Shown in pieces: positions 44,563-57,102 of a stretch of 64,000 nucleotides of DNA; the stretch's first letter is position 1, and each line of letters starts with the position of its first letter. The stretch is taken from contig NC_089390.1 of NCBI RefSeq assembly GCF_003171515.1, forward strand, positions 5,704,001 through 5,768,000, read 5' to 3'. Below the pieces are notes generated by a model, which saw only the letters and a program-made list of their open reading frames with translations, did not search any database and was not told where the DNA came from. A program made the translations under genes and the position numbers. The DNA is from Pyrenophora tritici-repentis. Taxonomy: Eukaryota; Ascomycota; Dothideomycetes; Pleosporales; Pleosporaceae.

Positions 44563-47071
44563 ATGCCCTCTCCGCCGCTCGCCGACACCCAGGCGCTCGA
44601 TTCATCGCACGGCGCGTCCACAAACGGCATCAGCGGTGAAGGTGCTGTCCAGCCCGCAAACGCTCCGACCAGCCTCAATGGATCCGACACCGCGTCCGCC
44701 GAAAACAACGCGATTCGGGACGGAAAACAAAAGGCAAAGGCCGTCATGGTCGCCTCTGGCCTGAACCTCGCTGGCGCGCAGTCCGACACAGCATCGCCAG
44801 CGCATCCCGAAGCCATCAATGGCGCGTCGCCCAGTCGAAAGCGATCGCGTTCGGGCACCCGCAAATCCTCCCACTCGCCCTCCCAAGAGGGCGCGGCGCG
44901 ACCCACGGCCTCGCAGACCCATTTGCTCAACCGCTACATTGCGCGCGACTTGTTGGACAGTGTGAACAAGTACGAGCGCAACAAGCACTCGGAAAAGGTC
45001 TACGGCGAATTGAACGACCTGCGCCACTTTTATCGCGATGAAGTATATCCCGTCCGACGCCAAAACCCCGGCGCAATCTTTGGCTATGGCTATGCCGGTT
45101 ACGGCAACGGTCTGACTGATATCCCTCCGGATCCTAGAGACCCCCGAGCCATGCCGCAAACGAAGCTTCTGTATCCTGAACATGCCAAGCGCGCTGGCCG
45201 TCGTCTCGCTCCCCAATTGAAGGTTTCGAAAGAGAAGGGGCTTCAGCAAGCAGAGCAGATTGAGGAGCTTGTGCCCATAAGACTCGACATTGAACTGGAC
45301 CGACTTAAGCTCCGTGATACCTTTACTTGGAACCTACATGACCGCGTTACCAACCCTGTCTTGTTTGCCCAGACCCTCGTTGAAGACTTTCAAATACCAC
45401 CTGAACTGCGCCAGAATGTTATGCAACAGATTGACCGGGAGATCCATGAGCAGGTCCAGGACTACTACCCCCACGCCTTCTTCGACGACGAGCCCTTGGA
45501 TCCTCACCAGCCATACTCGGCGTACAAGAACGATGAGATGCGCATACTAATCAAGCTGAACATCACCATTGGTCAACATACACTTGTGGATCAATTTGAG
45601 TGGGAAATCAACAACCCGCTCAATGCGCCTGAGGACTTTGCAAGACAAATGGCTGCTGATCTGTCCCTATCTGGCGAATTCACAACAGCTATTGCACACT
45701 CTATAAGAGAGCAGTGCCAAATGTTCACCAAGAGTCTCTACATCACAGGCCACCCCTTTGATGGACGACCAGTCGAGGACACGGATATCCAGGACAACTT
45801 CCTGGCCTCTCCACTTCCCACCGTATTCCGCCCTATGCAGTCTACGAAGGACTACCAGCCATACCTATACGAGCTCAGCAACGCCGACCTGGAACGCGCC
45901 GAACTGTCAATCATGCGTGAACAGCGACGACAGAAGCGCTCAGTCAATCGACGTGGTGGGCCTGCCCTACCAGACCTCAAAGACCGCCAACGGACTGTGC
46001 GCACATTGGTGGTTTCTTCAGTTCTACCTGGCGCTGCAGAGAGCATCGAGGACAGCCAGCTGTTCAAAGCGACTCGGAAAGTACGAGAAGGCCGTCGCCG
46101 CGGCGCTGAGGGTAGTTCGGACGAGTCTGACAGTGATGATTCTGTCATGGAATCTCCTGCGCCGGCGCAGCTGACCGGAGGTACTGCTCGGACTCGTGGT
46201 ATGCGTGGAGCTGCTACTGCGGCTCAGGCTGCGATGCGTTCAGCCATTGGACGATCAGCAACCCCAGAGGTCTCTACACTTCAGACTCACCATGAGCCGC
46301 GTGCGTCAAGATCACTACGGTACGAAGCACGGGAGGAGAGCGTTACCGAGCCTACCACATTCATTGTCAAACTTCGCATATCATCTGCGAAGCTGCGAGA
46401 GTTTCAAAGAAATCCAAAAGCCTTCGCAAAGTCTGCTTCAACGCCCATGATGGCACCCTCGCAAACTCCAGCGCGAAGCACACCTACTGCCAACTCGATG
46501 CCTCCACCGCCATCACCAGCTATGCCTCCTCGTTCCACCCCAGCCGCGGCGTCCGAAGCGTCGCCGCGGCCACCAACTACGCCCACCCCGACAGCATCGA
46601 ATAAACAATTACAATACAAGCCGGATGGATCTATGGAGGCGGCTTGGCCAGCGCCTCCGGTTGCACAGCACGTGAGTATTTTCCCTGTTTGATTGCAGAG
46701 ACAATTCTGATATGAACAAGCCTCCCCCGCCTCCATGGCTCCAACAAGGGCTGCAGGAACTGCGTGATCGCAATCCTGGAGAGCTCTTCGAATCGACCAT
46801 GCGTTATGCCGTCATGAATGAGCAATACGAGGATCCGAAGACCGGCGTCATTTCCTCCAAACCAGTCAAGATTGACACAATAGCTCCGAACGCACCACTC
46901 CCTGCGAACTACAAGGCATATTTCCTGCCACGGATTCGATGCATGGACTGCCCTGGAAAACTATATAACGCGGGACCTGAACAGACAGTCAACAATTTTG
47001 AACTGCATTTGAAGAACCGGATACACATGGAAAATGTTCGTAAACGAACGGGTCAGCCTATGCAAGGCTAG
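44563..47071 (+). CDS. SNF5-family chromatin remodeler subunit
   Basis: Exon 1 (44563-46671) and exon 2 (46721-47071) encode 819 residues, joined over a 49-nt intron. The SNF5 domain has two imperfect repeats: VPIRLDIELDRLKLRDTFTW and ILIKLNITIGQHTLVDQFEW, with PEDFARQMAADL and ITGHPFDG. A conserved N-terminal block (LNRYIARDLLDSVNKYERNK) precedes it. The middle is Ser/Pro-rich. The C-terminus has PPPPPWLQQGLQELRDRNP, a YFLPRIRCMDCPGKLYNAGP segment and HLKNRIHMENVRKRTG, typical of filamentous fungal SNF5 proteins. The product is a core subunit of SWI/SNF or RSC; I cannot decide which from sequence alone. Confidence 0.93.
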
Positions 47072-47594
47072 CACCAGCCTGGCCTGACTTGGAAGTAGGA
47101 AATAACTGTTTGGGAAGCATAGCGGGTACTTTCTTTGTCATACATTCCAGCGCATTCCAGGGTTTAGACGCCCTTGTACAAACAGCAGATGGGATTGGGG
47201 AGCATGTGGAGTTGCGCATACTGTACGATCAACGTGCTGGGACATTGGCGTTCTCATTTGCCGGCAACACTTTGGAAATTTATAGCCCCCATCTTGGATC
47301 ATGAAGTCGAACAATGGGAACAAATGCAATCTTAGATATTTTTTCCGAGCCAGTCCTTGAATAATTGCTACTTTGTTGATATCATGATTTGCTGGGTATA
47401 AGTAGAGTGCGTAAGAAACATTAGGCTGTCATTCCTCTTACCCGTTCATGGCCGTACAAGTTATAGCACAATCTTTTTCTCGGCTTTGTTGACAAGTACA
47501 ATGGCTCTACGCTTAGAGTACATTCCCTCGAATCGGCGCATCGCAGCCCATCACGTGGTCGGCTTTAGCTTATGTACATATGTAGTGAACCATA

Positions 47595-48491
47595 ATGTTC
47601 CAAGCTTCCCTCCTCCTAATCACCCTTTTAGTTATCAACATGCGGGTCCACACCACCAGTCTGCCAATCCGAATTCTAACCCACAACATCCGCTATGCCG
47701 CTGATCCTCCCTCAGAGGGCGAGAAACCCTGGTCCACACGCAAACAACTCCTTCTCAACGAACTTCACTACCAAACTCTTCACAATGCCGAATCCTTCAT
47801 CTGCCTGCAAGAAGTACTCCACTCGCAACTCGTCGACATTATGTGCGGCCTCGGCTCCGAATGGGCCTACATAGGCGTAGGCCGAGACGACGGCATAACA
47901 AAAGGCGAATACAATCCCATAATCTACCGACCAACTGTTTGGCATCTCATCAAGTGGAAAACCATCTGGTTAAATGAGAACGGTGCTGTTGGAGAGAAGG
48001 GTTGGGACGCAGGCTGCGCTCGCATCATCACTATTGGTACTTTCCAGCATCGACACAGCAAGAAGACTGTGGTGGCCATGTCAACCCATTTAGACAACGC
48101 AGGCCCCGTCTCCCGTCGCGAGTCGGCAAAGATTATCCAAAAGGTAGTTGCAAACGTCACATCGGACGTGACGTCGACTACTGTGCTCCCATTCTTCCTT
48201 GCCGGCGACCTGAATTCTGAGACGACGGGCGAGGCGTACAAGATACTTAACGATTCTACGTCTGTGCTGCAGGATACAAAAGAGCAGGCCAAGTGGGTAT
48301 ATGGAAATCAGAGTACGTTTACGGATTTCGATGATGGAGATATGGCCTTGATTGACTTTGTGTTTGTGGGGCCGAGGGAGGCGGGGGATTGGAAAGTTGA
48401 GGGTTATAGTGTTTTACCGAATCAGTTTGAGGATGGGGTTTATTGTAGTGATCATAGGGCTGTTGTCGTGGATGGGGTGTTGAGGGTTTGA
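47595..48491 (+). CDS. Secreted endonuclease/exonuclease/phosphatase-fold protein
   Basis: A single exon of 298 residues starts with a hydrophobic signal-like segment (FQASLLLITLLVI). Catalytic motifs of the DNase I-like fold are present: ILTHNIRYA (Asn), ICLQEV (Glu), STHLDN, FFLAGDLNSE (Asp, Asn) and VYCSDHRAV (Asp-His). Length and motif order fit the fungal family of small secreted EEP proteins. The substrate could be nucleic acid or a phosphorylated small molecule; the sequence does not decide. No intron or damage is seen. Confidence 0.88.
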   Translation: MFQASLLLITLLVINMRVHTTSLPIRILTHNIRYAADPPSEGEKPWSTRKQLLLNELHYQTLHNAESFICLQEVLHSQLVDIMCGLGSEWAYIGVGRDDGITKGEYNPIIYRPTVWHLIKWKTIWLNENGAVGEKGWDAGCARIITIGTFQHRHSKKTVVAMSTHLDNAGPVSRRESAKIIQKVVANVTSDVTSTTVLPFFLAGDLNSETTGEAYKILNDSTSVLQDTKEQAKWVYGNQSTFTDFDDGDMALIDFVFVGPREAGDWKVEGYSVLPNQFEDGVYCSDHRAVVVDGVLRV

Positions 48492-49016
48492 GGGAGGATT
48501 GTTGACGGTTGTATAGTTTGGAATTCAATGCATATACGTGTGTGATGGGGATAATGAAGAGCTATCTTTTCCATGTAATCAACTCTCTGTTACTTCCAAG
48601 CTACCTTTCCTAGTTACATGTCTACTGCTGAAGGCATGTCCGGTCATCACTGTATTATGTGTTTGTCCACAAAAGCAAGCATGCGAGGGCTGCCGCTTAA
48701 AGCCCCTCATCCACGGCTATTTGCAGTGCTCCCGGGTGGTGAGCCAGACTACGAGAGTCGCGTCAAATCGGCCCCTGCATTCTTGAATGCCCAGATTCTG
48801 GATCAGGCACGCACCATTCACGCAGCGTAAACGTCGGAAGGATCAGGGCAACGTAATGCGAATGTGACGTTGTCAGGCAATCGTCGTCATTGGGCTTTGG
48901 GCTAAGCGAAAGCTCGAAAGCACCCCACTGAGGGGCTGGCTCTAAACACAGGCACGACCGCGCACCACTCCAATTCTAGCTCCTGGACCATCTTTCCACA
49001 CTCAACTATACTCAAG
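48492..49016. other. Intergenic spacer
   Basis: About 0.5 kb hold the 3' UTR of the EEP gene and the promoter of the Ebp1-like gene. A CT-rich segment lies just before the latter's ATG. No gene was recognised. Confidence 0.5.
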
Positions 49017-50587
49017 ATGGCCGAGACAACACCTACCGGTAAGCTTTCGATTCCACCTCTTTGTCAAATTGTCGATAGACCAAGCTGCTTGGCGACGGAT
49101 AGCTCGAAATAAGGTCTTTTGCACAATCGCAGAAGCTAATACACTCTACAGACTACTCTCTGGCGAACCCAGATACTATCACTAAGTACAAGGTCGCCGC
49201 CGACATCTCGCAGAAAGTTCTCAAGGAAGTCTCAGGTATGTCTCACCCCAAGCTCGTAGGGCTTGCGTAACGAGGCCAAGTACCGAATTGACGGATTTCA
49301 GGATGGATTGCCGCCGACGCTAGCATTGTCGAGCTCTGTGAGCGAGGTGACAAGCTTCTGGAAGAGGAAGTCTCCAAGGTCTACAAGGGCAAGAAGGTCC
49401 CAAAGGGCGTTGGACACTGCACTACCATTTCGCCGAGCGCCTACATCACTCCCTACACACCACTCAAGACCGACGCCGAGGAGGCCGCCACGACACTGAA
49501 GGATGGCGAGGTAGTCAAGATCCAGCTTGGAGCTCAGATCGATGGCTTCTGCGCCATTGTTTGCGACAATGTAATTGTTGGCAAGTCTGACGAAGTCACT
49601 GGACGCGAGGCAGATCTCATCCTGGCTACACACTACGCAAACGAGCTTCTATTGAGGTTGATGGTGCCACCCGGTCTGGTCGCTCATGGTGACGAGGAGG
49701 AGCAGAAGAAGGCAGCGTCAAAGAAGCCCTACACACAGAGCCAAATGACCAACATGCTTGAGAAGGTCGTCAAGGCGTACGGCTGCAACCTTGTTGAGAG
49801 CACTACCATCTGGCTGTTCGACCACAACGAGATTGAGTCAAAGAAGAAGATTATTCTTGCGCCTGGCGAGGGTGTCAAGGGCGAAGGTCTACCTGAAGTC
49901 GGCGAAGTGTGGGGTGTCGAGATGGGCGTCAGCCTGGGAAGCGGCAAGGTCAAGACCAACGGCAACAGGACTACTCTTCACCGACGTACAGCTACAACCT
50001 ACCAGCTCAAGCGACCCACTTCGCGAGGTCTTCTGTCCGAGGTCGTCAAGAAGTTTGGCACTTTCCCCTTCAGTCTGCGCCAGCTTGAGGACGAGAAGGC
50101 AGCCAAGGTTGGTGTCGTTGAATGTGTCCGTACAGGTGTGCTTCGCCAGTATGAAGTCGTCGTCGACAAGGACAGCCAGCCCGTCGCCCGGTTGTTCAGC
50201 ACTGTTGGTAAGTTTCATGTTCCCTCCTTGCTTCGATTGCGCTGTCTGCGCGATACTGGCCGATTGTGGCGGTCATGGGTCTGTGCCAGAACAGATTTCG
50301 GCTTTTGAAAACCGCAAATGGAGAAAATGTGGGTCACAGTGGCTAATTACCTGATAGCAATCACCAAGAACGGCATGCAGCGCCTTGCTCAGCCCACTGC
50401 TATCGACGTGTCCAAGTACAAGTCTGACAAGAAGATTGAGGATGAGGAGATTCTCAAGATCCTTGAGCAGCCCATCGGAAAGACATCGACAAAGAAGAAC
50501 AAGAAGAAGAAGAAGAAGCCCGCCAAGAAGGCCGCCGCTGGAGAAGCCGCTGCTGCTGAAGAGGAGGAGAGCGACGATGAGGAGTAG
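49017..50587 (+). CDS. Ebp1/PA2G4 homologue (inactive M24 aminopeptidase fold)
   Basis: Exons 49017-49038, 49152-49235, 49302-50207 and 50358-50587 encode 413 residues. The M24 methionine-aminopeptidase fold is clear: KYKVAADISQKVLKEV, CTTISPSAYITPYTPL and LTHYANELLLRLM-like sequence. The first metal-ligand Asp of active enzymes (DFG) is replaced by IQLGAQ. That agrees with the Ebp1/Arx1-type relatives that bind ribosomes and RNA but do not cleave. The C-terminus is Lys-rich then acidic (KKNKKKKKKPAKKAA; EEEESDDEE). The family works in ribosome biogenesis and growth control. Confidence 0.92.
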
Positions 50588-51562
50588 GTGCAAATCACGA
50601 CCACATAGCGCTGCTTGGTCCCCCCAATCTTGGATCTGGACGATATGATTTGTTTTGAGGATGAAAGTGGCATCGCAGGAGAGAAAAGCTGGACGCTGCT
50701 CAGATGCGATGTGCCACATACTATGGATGCAGCTCGTTATAAGTAGAAGCGATAGCAAACTCCACAAAAGATCAGTTCTCTGCAAACCATCGTATTTGTC
50801 TTCTGCAGCTCACGTTAGTGGTCGCCTCGGTATACGTTGTCACGTTGGCAGCGCAAAAGTGATGAAGTCCTTTTTTCTTCTATGTCGCTCGGTGTTTGTC
50901 ATATTCTTGGTCTCTTCACCTTCATCTTCAGGGAATCGTGAGGCATCTTGACGTCTTTACCGCATGTCGGTAAAGCCACAAAGTCTTCCAAAGCATGTCA
51001 GAGTTATGTCAGATATGATGGACCAAATACACAATATTTACCCCTGAGTCACCAGTAGACAAAGTTGACAAACTTCACCGCGAGCTCAAAAGTGGGTTAC
51101 TGTTTTAGGCGGTCTCGGGCGTCTTCCAGTTTCTATTGTGCACTTAGGCGGTGATTGGGGGCTGGTGAAGGTGAGTCGAGCGCGTAACGGGACAAGCGGA
51201 CGTCGAATTTCATTAACGTCCGTCCTGTTGTAGTACTGGCCTCGTGATCCCATACATTGAACCTCACGAGACAAACAGAAGAAATCTTTTCTCAAGATCT
51301 TCCAGTCTATCCTACAATCAATATCTAGATTCGACGTAGGTGTTGCGATATGTGCAAAAGTGTAGGGGGCTGACATAATGAGAAGGCCCGTCCAAGCGTC
51401 CAGGGCTCCCTCGAACAACCTTCACCAACTCGCATTCCCGCAACACCGACCCACCAACCACGGGCTCGGCATTGCGGCGTGTAAAATTGCCGGATTCTAC
51501 GCGAAGTAAGTGTCCGAGTGATTACGTCTATGACATCGCGCTGACCAAGTGACAGTCTCGCC
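50588..51562. other. Intergenic spacer
   Basis: Roughly 1 kb between two plus-strand genes. Open frames are short and unsupported. It should include the Rco1-like promoter near 51400-51560. Confidence 0.5.
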
Positions 51563-54500
51563 ATGCCGGCCCTCCGCAAGTCTGCCCGGGAGCGCGACTT
51601 TCGATCGCAACAAAGGTCGAGCACAACACCATACGCCTCACCCACTGGCACACCCAACGAGCCCACCCACGACAAGAAGCAGCGCTCAATCACCGAGTGG
51701 ACTGAACCTCAACCGCAAACTCTCGCTCCCTCATTCGAAGAGCACGGTTTTGCGCGCCACGGCGTGTTGGAAAATATGGCTCCCCTCGGTGTACCCCCCA
51801 AAGCAAAGGACAAGCAGCGCGCGCGCGCTCTCGAAGGACCGGCTCCTCGAAACTCGCTGCTGGCGAAGAGCATGGCTTTTGGCGACGAGGCTGGGTCTAC
51901 GCCAGAGGTCACTCCTGCTCCCGAGCTCGAGCCGGACGACTCTGAGCGGCAAGAGGAGGATGAGATGCAGGCTGGCTTCCCCATCCTTGAGGACGACGAG
52001 GACGATGACTACGAGCCCACCAAGACGAAGAAGAAGGTCAAGGTGTCTAAAACTCCCGTCAGGGGCAAGACGCCTGTCACTGGCAAGACTCCTGTCAAAA
52101 ACGGCTACAGCAAGAGCACCTCTGTCTCCGCAAGCCCTGCTGTGCAAGCCATTTCCATGTCGGAACCGGTCGAAGCCACTACTCAGCGCATACAGATTGC
52201 CGTCAACGATGCCATTTCAAAGGCAAACGGCCAACAGGGTAGGCGTTATGTGGGTGTCGCTTTGAGACGCGCTTTCGAGCACAGCAAGAACGACCCCGAA
52301 CTAGCAGATGCTATAGATGCAATCATCCATGAGAACAGCACGGATGCGCAGCTCCATCGTTTCCGCAAATTCATCAAAATGGTTAAGCACGAAGAGAAGA
52401 TTAAACTGGGTCTGAGCAAAGACCGACGCTATGACCAAGCATCCGCTGTGAGCCACGGGTCTTCCTTCTTCAGCCAACAACCATCCCCACGGGCTAGCAG
52501 TGAAATCGTCCCCGACGACTCCGTCTCTGCTGCATATGACTATGCGGATCAAAAGCCAATAAAACAGACGGATTTTTCCACCGGCAACACACACGAGGCA
52601 CTGCAATCGGCGCTCGACCAAAAGTCGACGCAAATGCAGCCCCATCCCTTTAGCACAGCCCCTGCCCTCCAAGCAACAGCAGAATCATCAGCAGATTCAA
52701 CACCAAGGATGCCTTCAAAGTCGCCCCGAAAACGGGCGACGACCAACGGGGATCGTCCGATGGAAATCGATGTTGGTTTGTCTGCAACAGCCCCCACTCC
52801 TGTAACAAGGACGCCCGACACAGGAGCAAGTGACTCTGAGTTGTCCGACGTCAACGAGGAGATTGTCCAAAAAGGTCCCCCAGAGCCGGTGCAGGTCAAC
52901 GGCAAGGGTACTGCTGCTGCGGCAGCAACTGCGGCAAAGAAGGCGAAAAATGCTGCTCATGCACGCGCTGCCAAAAAGACCAAAGCCAACATGGGGAAGC
53001 TGTTCGGGAAGCATGCCTACAAACAACAGCCACCTACTGCGGAGCAGCAAGCGGAAGAAGATCGACTTTACGAGATGCGCAAGTCACTGGTGGAAGAACA
53101 GCCTATCCGTCACTTTGAGCAGAATCCTCCTCCCGTCTCTGACGTCCGCTTTGATGACGAGATCCTTGAGACTGAGTCTTTGACTGAATCTCAAATCGCC
53201 GTAGGACCACCTATGGACTCTGATCAACCGCGACGCGCTGGACGAGTTCCAAACCACGGTACCAAGCGTCTGCGAGAGGACCCGTCACGATTTTCCTCAC
53301 CGCAGTTCGAGTCGGCTGCGGCGACCCGGCCTTCAACACCTGCGGTCGGGCCGGCACCCAAGCGGGTCAAGCTCACTAATGGACAGGGTGCCAGGACTAA
53401 ACGATCGTAAGTACCCATCATTCTATTGTTCAAGCAGCCTTATGATTATGGTCGAAGCGTTGGTCCATGCCCGTACCCGTTTCAGCACAGGGCGTCGCGT
53501 CGACTCAGCAAGCTCTACGTGTTTGCGCGTACATGACTGTAAAACCCATCAAATCAGTACAAGACTAACCGTTACACGCATAGGCCGGTCAAAAATCGAG
53601 ATGCAGGACCTATTGCCGGTGTAGCATTTACTGGTGGTGGCGGTTCGAGACAGTTGGGGCCTGATGACAATGACCCAGTAAGTGCCACTCGAATTCCGAA
53701 GCATCCAACCACACCATTCCTCTTCCACCACACAATCCATCAACAACATTTCCTCTTTTCCATCTCCCAACCCCAATGTTGCTCACTACAAATATTTCCC
53801 CTCTCAAATTCCCATATTCTCCTCCACTATCAGTTATTTCGTCGCCACTAACAGAATGCCAGCACTCGCCGCAGTCTGAGAGCGACGACTTTTGCTCTGC
53901 GTGTAGGGGCGCAGGCGAGTTTGTGTGTTGCGAAACCTGCCCACGCGTCTTCCATTTGCTGTGCTGTGATCCTCCGCGAACACAGGTACCTGATGGAGCC
54001 TTTTACTGCTACGAGTGCAATGCGAAGTTTGCCGCACACGATGACTCCGCGGACTCTCATCCATCTCTGGGTCTGCTATTCAACAAGCTCGAACGCACGA
54101 ACCCTCGCGCGTTTGCCCTGCCTCAAGACATCCAGAATATGTTCGAGGGCGTTTCTGCACGCCCTGATGGCTCATATTGTGAGGAGGTCAAGAAGTTCCC
54201 ACTGTAAGTGTGACGCGTTTTGTCGCGTGATGTGGCACTAACATAAGAACAGCGCAAAGAACAGTGGCTACGGGTACCAGAAGCCTGAATACACAAAAAC
54301 CTTAGATGCCGAGCAGAAGGTCATCTTGTGTACCCAGTGTGGCGTGTCGAGCGGCAATAAGCGCCAGATGCTCAAGTGCGACTTTTGTCACGCGTACTGG
54401 CATTTGGACTGCGTCGACCCACCTCTTGCCAACCCACCACACATCAGTCTTGAGGCGTCTCAGCGAGATGCCTGGAGATGTCCTCGACATATTGAAAACG

Positions 54501-55250
54501 ATCTTCGCAGTGGTTTACTTTTGCAGAATGATCTAAATTCCAATGATCAGGACGCTGAAATGGCCGATGCTGCGCCGGTTACCCGGATCCCACGCAAAGT
54601 TCGAGTGCTCAAGAAACCCGAGTATGTTGAGCCAACGTTTTCACGTGGCATGCGCAACAACGGGCTGATTGACATCATGAACGACAGCGACGACGACACT
54701 GACGGCGAAGGCAACTACGTATTCGGCGAGAACGATCCAAAGGATGTCAACTCCAAAATTTTCCGTGTTCCCGAGAAGGGTCTCATTCTCGACTTTGTCA
54801 GCAAGGTCAAGAGGTATGTTCAGTCACATCAGCATTTCATCGCGCCCAGTCACTAATGCATCGTTTAGTGGCCGTGTTGCAAAGAAGCTTGAAGCCAACA
54901 AGGCCGGAGAGCGTGCGGCGCAGCGCAAGGCGTCTATCCAACACTACCTCGCGCATCCTATTGAACAGCAACAGGCAGCACTTACGCTAGCACAGCTGGC
55001 AAAGAAGGAACCGGAAGTCGACCTGAGCGAGGGTAAAGTCCATGCGCTCATCTATGGTCTCACCGTAAGACAACTCCCTGCCCCACTGAGCTAGTCTTGA
55101 TCATCGGCGCTAACATGCGTGAAACAGTCCGAAGCTCCCCCGAATGTCATCACTGCCATGTCCAACGCAGATCCAGCACCACTCACGCAAAAAGAGCGTG
55201 CAGAGTTGGAGAAGCTTCAGCACCTCATCAACATCCGTCTTGGGGCGTGA
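51563..55250 (+). CDS. RCO1: Rco1-type double-PHD protein (Rpd3S complex)
   Basis: Six exons (51563-53406, 53584-53677, 53863-54203, 54253-54813, 54869-55064, 55128-55250) encode 1,052 residues. The N-terminal 600 residues are disordered, with a TPVRGKTPVTGKTPVKNG repeat and acidic tracts. PHD finger 1 is FCSACRGAGEFVCCETCP...FHLLCC...FYCYEC. PHD finger 2 is ILCTQCGVSSGN...MLKCDFCHAYWHLDC...WRCPRH. Between and after them lie conserved linkers (LGLLFNKLERTNPRAFALP; KGLILDFVSKVK). Rco1 directs the Rpd3S histone deacetylase to transcribed genes by reading histone H3. The exon 3 acceptor is at CCAG before 53863, chosen to keep phase. The gene is intact. Confidence 0.9.
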
Positions 55251-57102
55251 GTGCTGCGCAGGCTACACCGGATCTGAACTTAATTACTTAGCCTGGTCGT
55301 TGTGACGCCACCGTGCACCTGGACCCATCTGGACCTTGGAAACATTTATCATGCACTCAACACACGACTTTTCTTGCCCACCCGATATTCTAGTTCCATC
55401 CTTGTGCAAAGTCCTGGCGCGACAAAATGCTCAGGTCAGCTCATCATCAGCCTACCTGGTTTCCCGGTTTAGAAAATCCAACACATGTTTTATTCGCTAA
55501 CGGAACGCGTGGCCAACGACCCTTGCCAGACACGTCAACGTCAACAACGAGTTTCCTCGCACCTCCTTTTGATCAGAGAAAAAGCGTTCACTCCTCCCAC
55601 CCCCTGTTTTCACATCCATTTATTCAACATTGGTGGACTTCGAGTCTTATTCGGGACACATGCGTTCGCGCGCATATTTGTATGTGCGCTGCTCGATATT
55701 CTGCCCATACCTCCTCCCATCCCCATCCCGGTTACAAAAAGAGCAAGAAATGTAAACCTGCAGCTTCATTGTCTGCAGGGATTCTTACGTTTTTGCTTTT
55801 TCCCTTTTGCTTTGAGTTCATAACCGGGGTTTTTGTACCACAACTGCATAGCGAGGAGTTTTTGTGTATACATTCTTAGTTGCTCTCTCTTGGTCTTTTC
55901 GACTGTGGAAATGAGCGACACTGTTTTTATGCGTTTGTTTCGGGTTTCTGGCTGAGGGATTCGTCGTCGTCGTCGGCGTTCTTTTCGGGGGTGGATCAGG
56001 TCGGGCTGGGCTGGGTTGGGTTGCAGCTGCCTTAGGAAATTAGGCATACTTAGGAAGTGGGAGGGCAAGAGAGATTGGAGTAAGGCAGAGAGGGAGCGAG
56101 AGGCGGAGAACATACCTATTTCCCATATTTTGACGAACATATGTATCTTCACTGTCTCTTATCTAAGTTTTTGGGGTATTGTCGACGTGAGGGGCACAGT
56201 CTTTTGGTATTCCGGTGGATGTGGGTAGGATCAGGTCTTAGGCATGGATATATTGTAAGGCGAATAAGGAGCTGCCGTGATACGAATACAAAGGGGGGTT
56301 TGACTGGGTGTCGCTTATGAAACTGAACTCTCGCTGCATCTGTATGCTGAAATTGACTATATTATCATGCCAGTGACGTCTACGACTTCTGCTAGACATA
56401 CGCATACACATCCGATCTACATCACACTCCTTGTACGCCAAATTGAAACAACATCATGTGCATAAACATATCCTCACATCTTCTCAGTCGCAAACCCGCC
56501 GGACACGCAAGCAAGCATGAAGTACAAAAGTGAGGCTTTCCAACGTGGTCGGCGTGGGCAAAACCTAGCTCATTCGTTGTTGACTAGGTCCACCCTTGTT
56601 AGAGAAAGACCATACAGATGGCTTAGCCTGCACTTTGATCTTTACTAGATATCTAGAGACAAAGGACAAGAAAAACCGAGAACCTGTCAATCCACTGCTG
56701 TCAGCCTAATAAGTGAGTGAGTCATCAAAGGAACGTGGGCCGGGTGGCGGACATATAGCATAGCCCCCAAGGCTCCAGCCGAAGTGTCTTTTGTACAAAA
56801 GAGGGAAGCGAACAAGGTAAAACAGGATTCATTGGTCACACTTGTTCTAGCCTAGCTGCTTTGCGCGAATCAAGAAAACATTTCTCCATTCCTCAGCTTG
56901 ACTCAGCCCCCATGCACACTCACGTTCAGCTCTGGCGAAAACTAGACCCACGGTCTTGCATCTATCGTTTGCTACGAATACCACCAATATGGGATGATTC
57001 AGCTATCTAAAACCGTTGCAGATTGGCAAGCAACCATGCAGGTAGAAACAGCGGATAATGAAACGTGTGCAGAAACACCACGAGACAACATGTCCAGCGG
57101 AA
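55251..57102. other. Long intergenic spacer between convergent genes
   Basis: These 1.85 kb lie between the ends of the Rco1-like gene (plus) and AsnRS (minus). Frames found are short and without motifs. The spacer is long for two convergent 3' ends, so an unrecognised small gene or non-coding RNA cannot be excluded. Confidence 0.4.
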
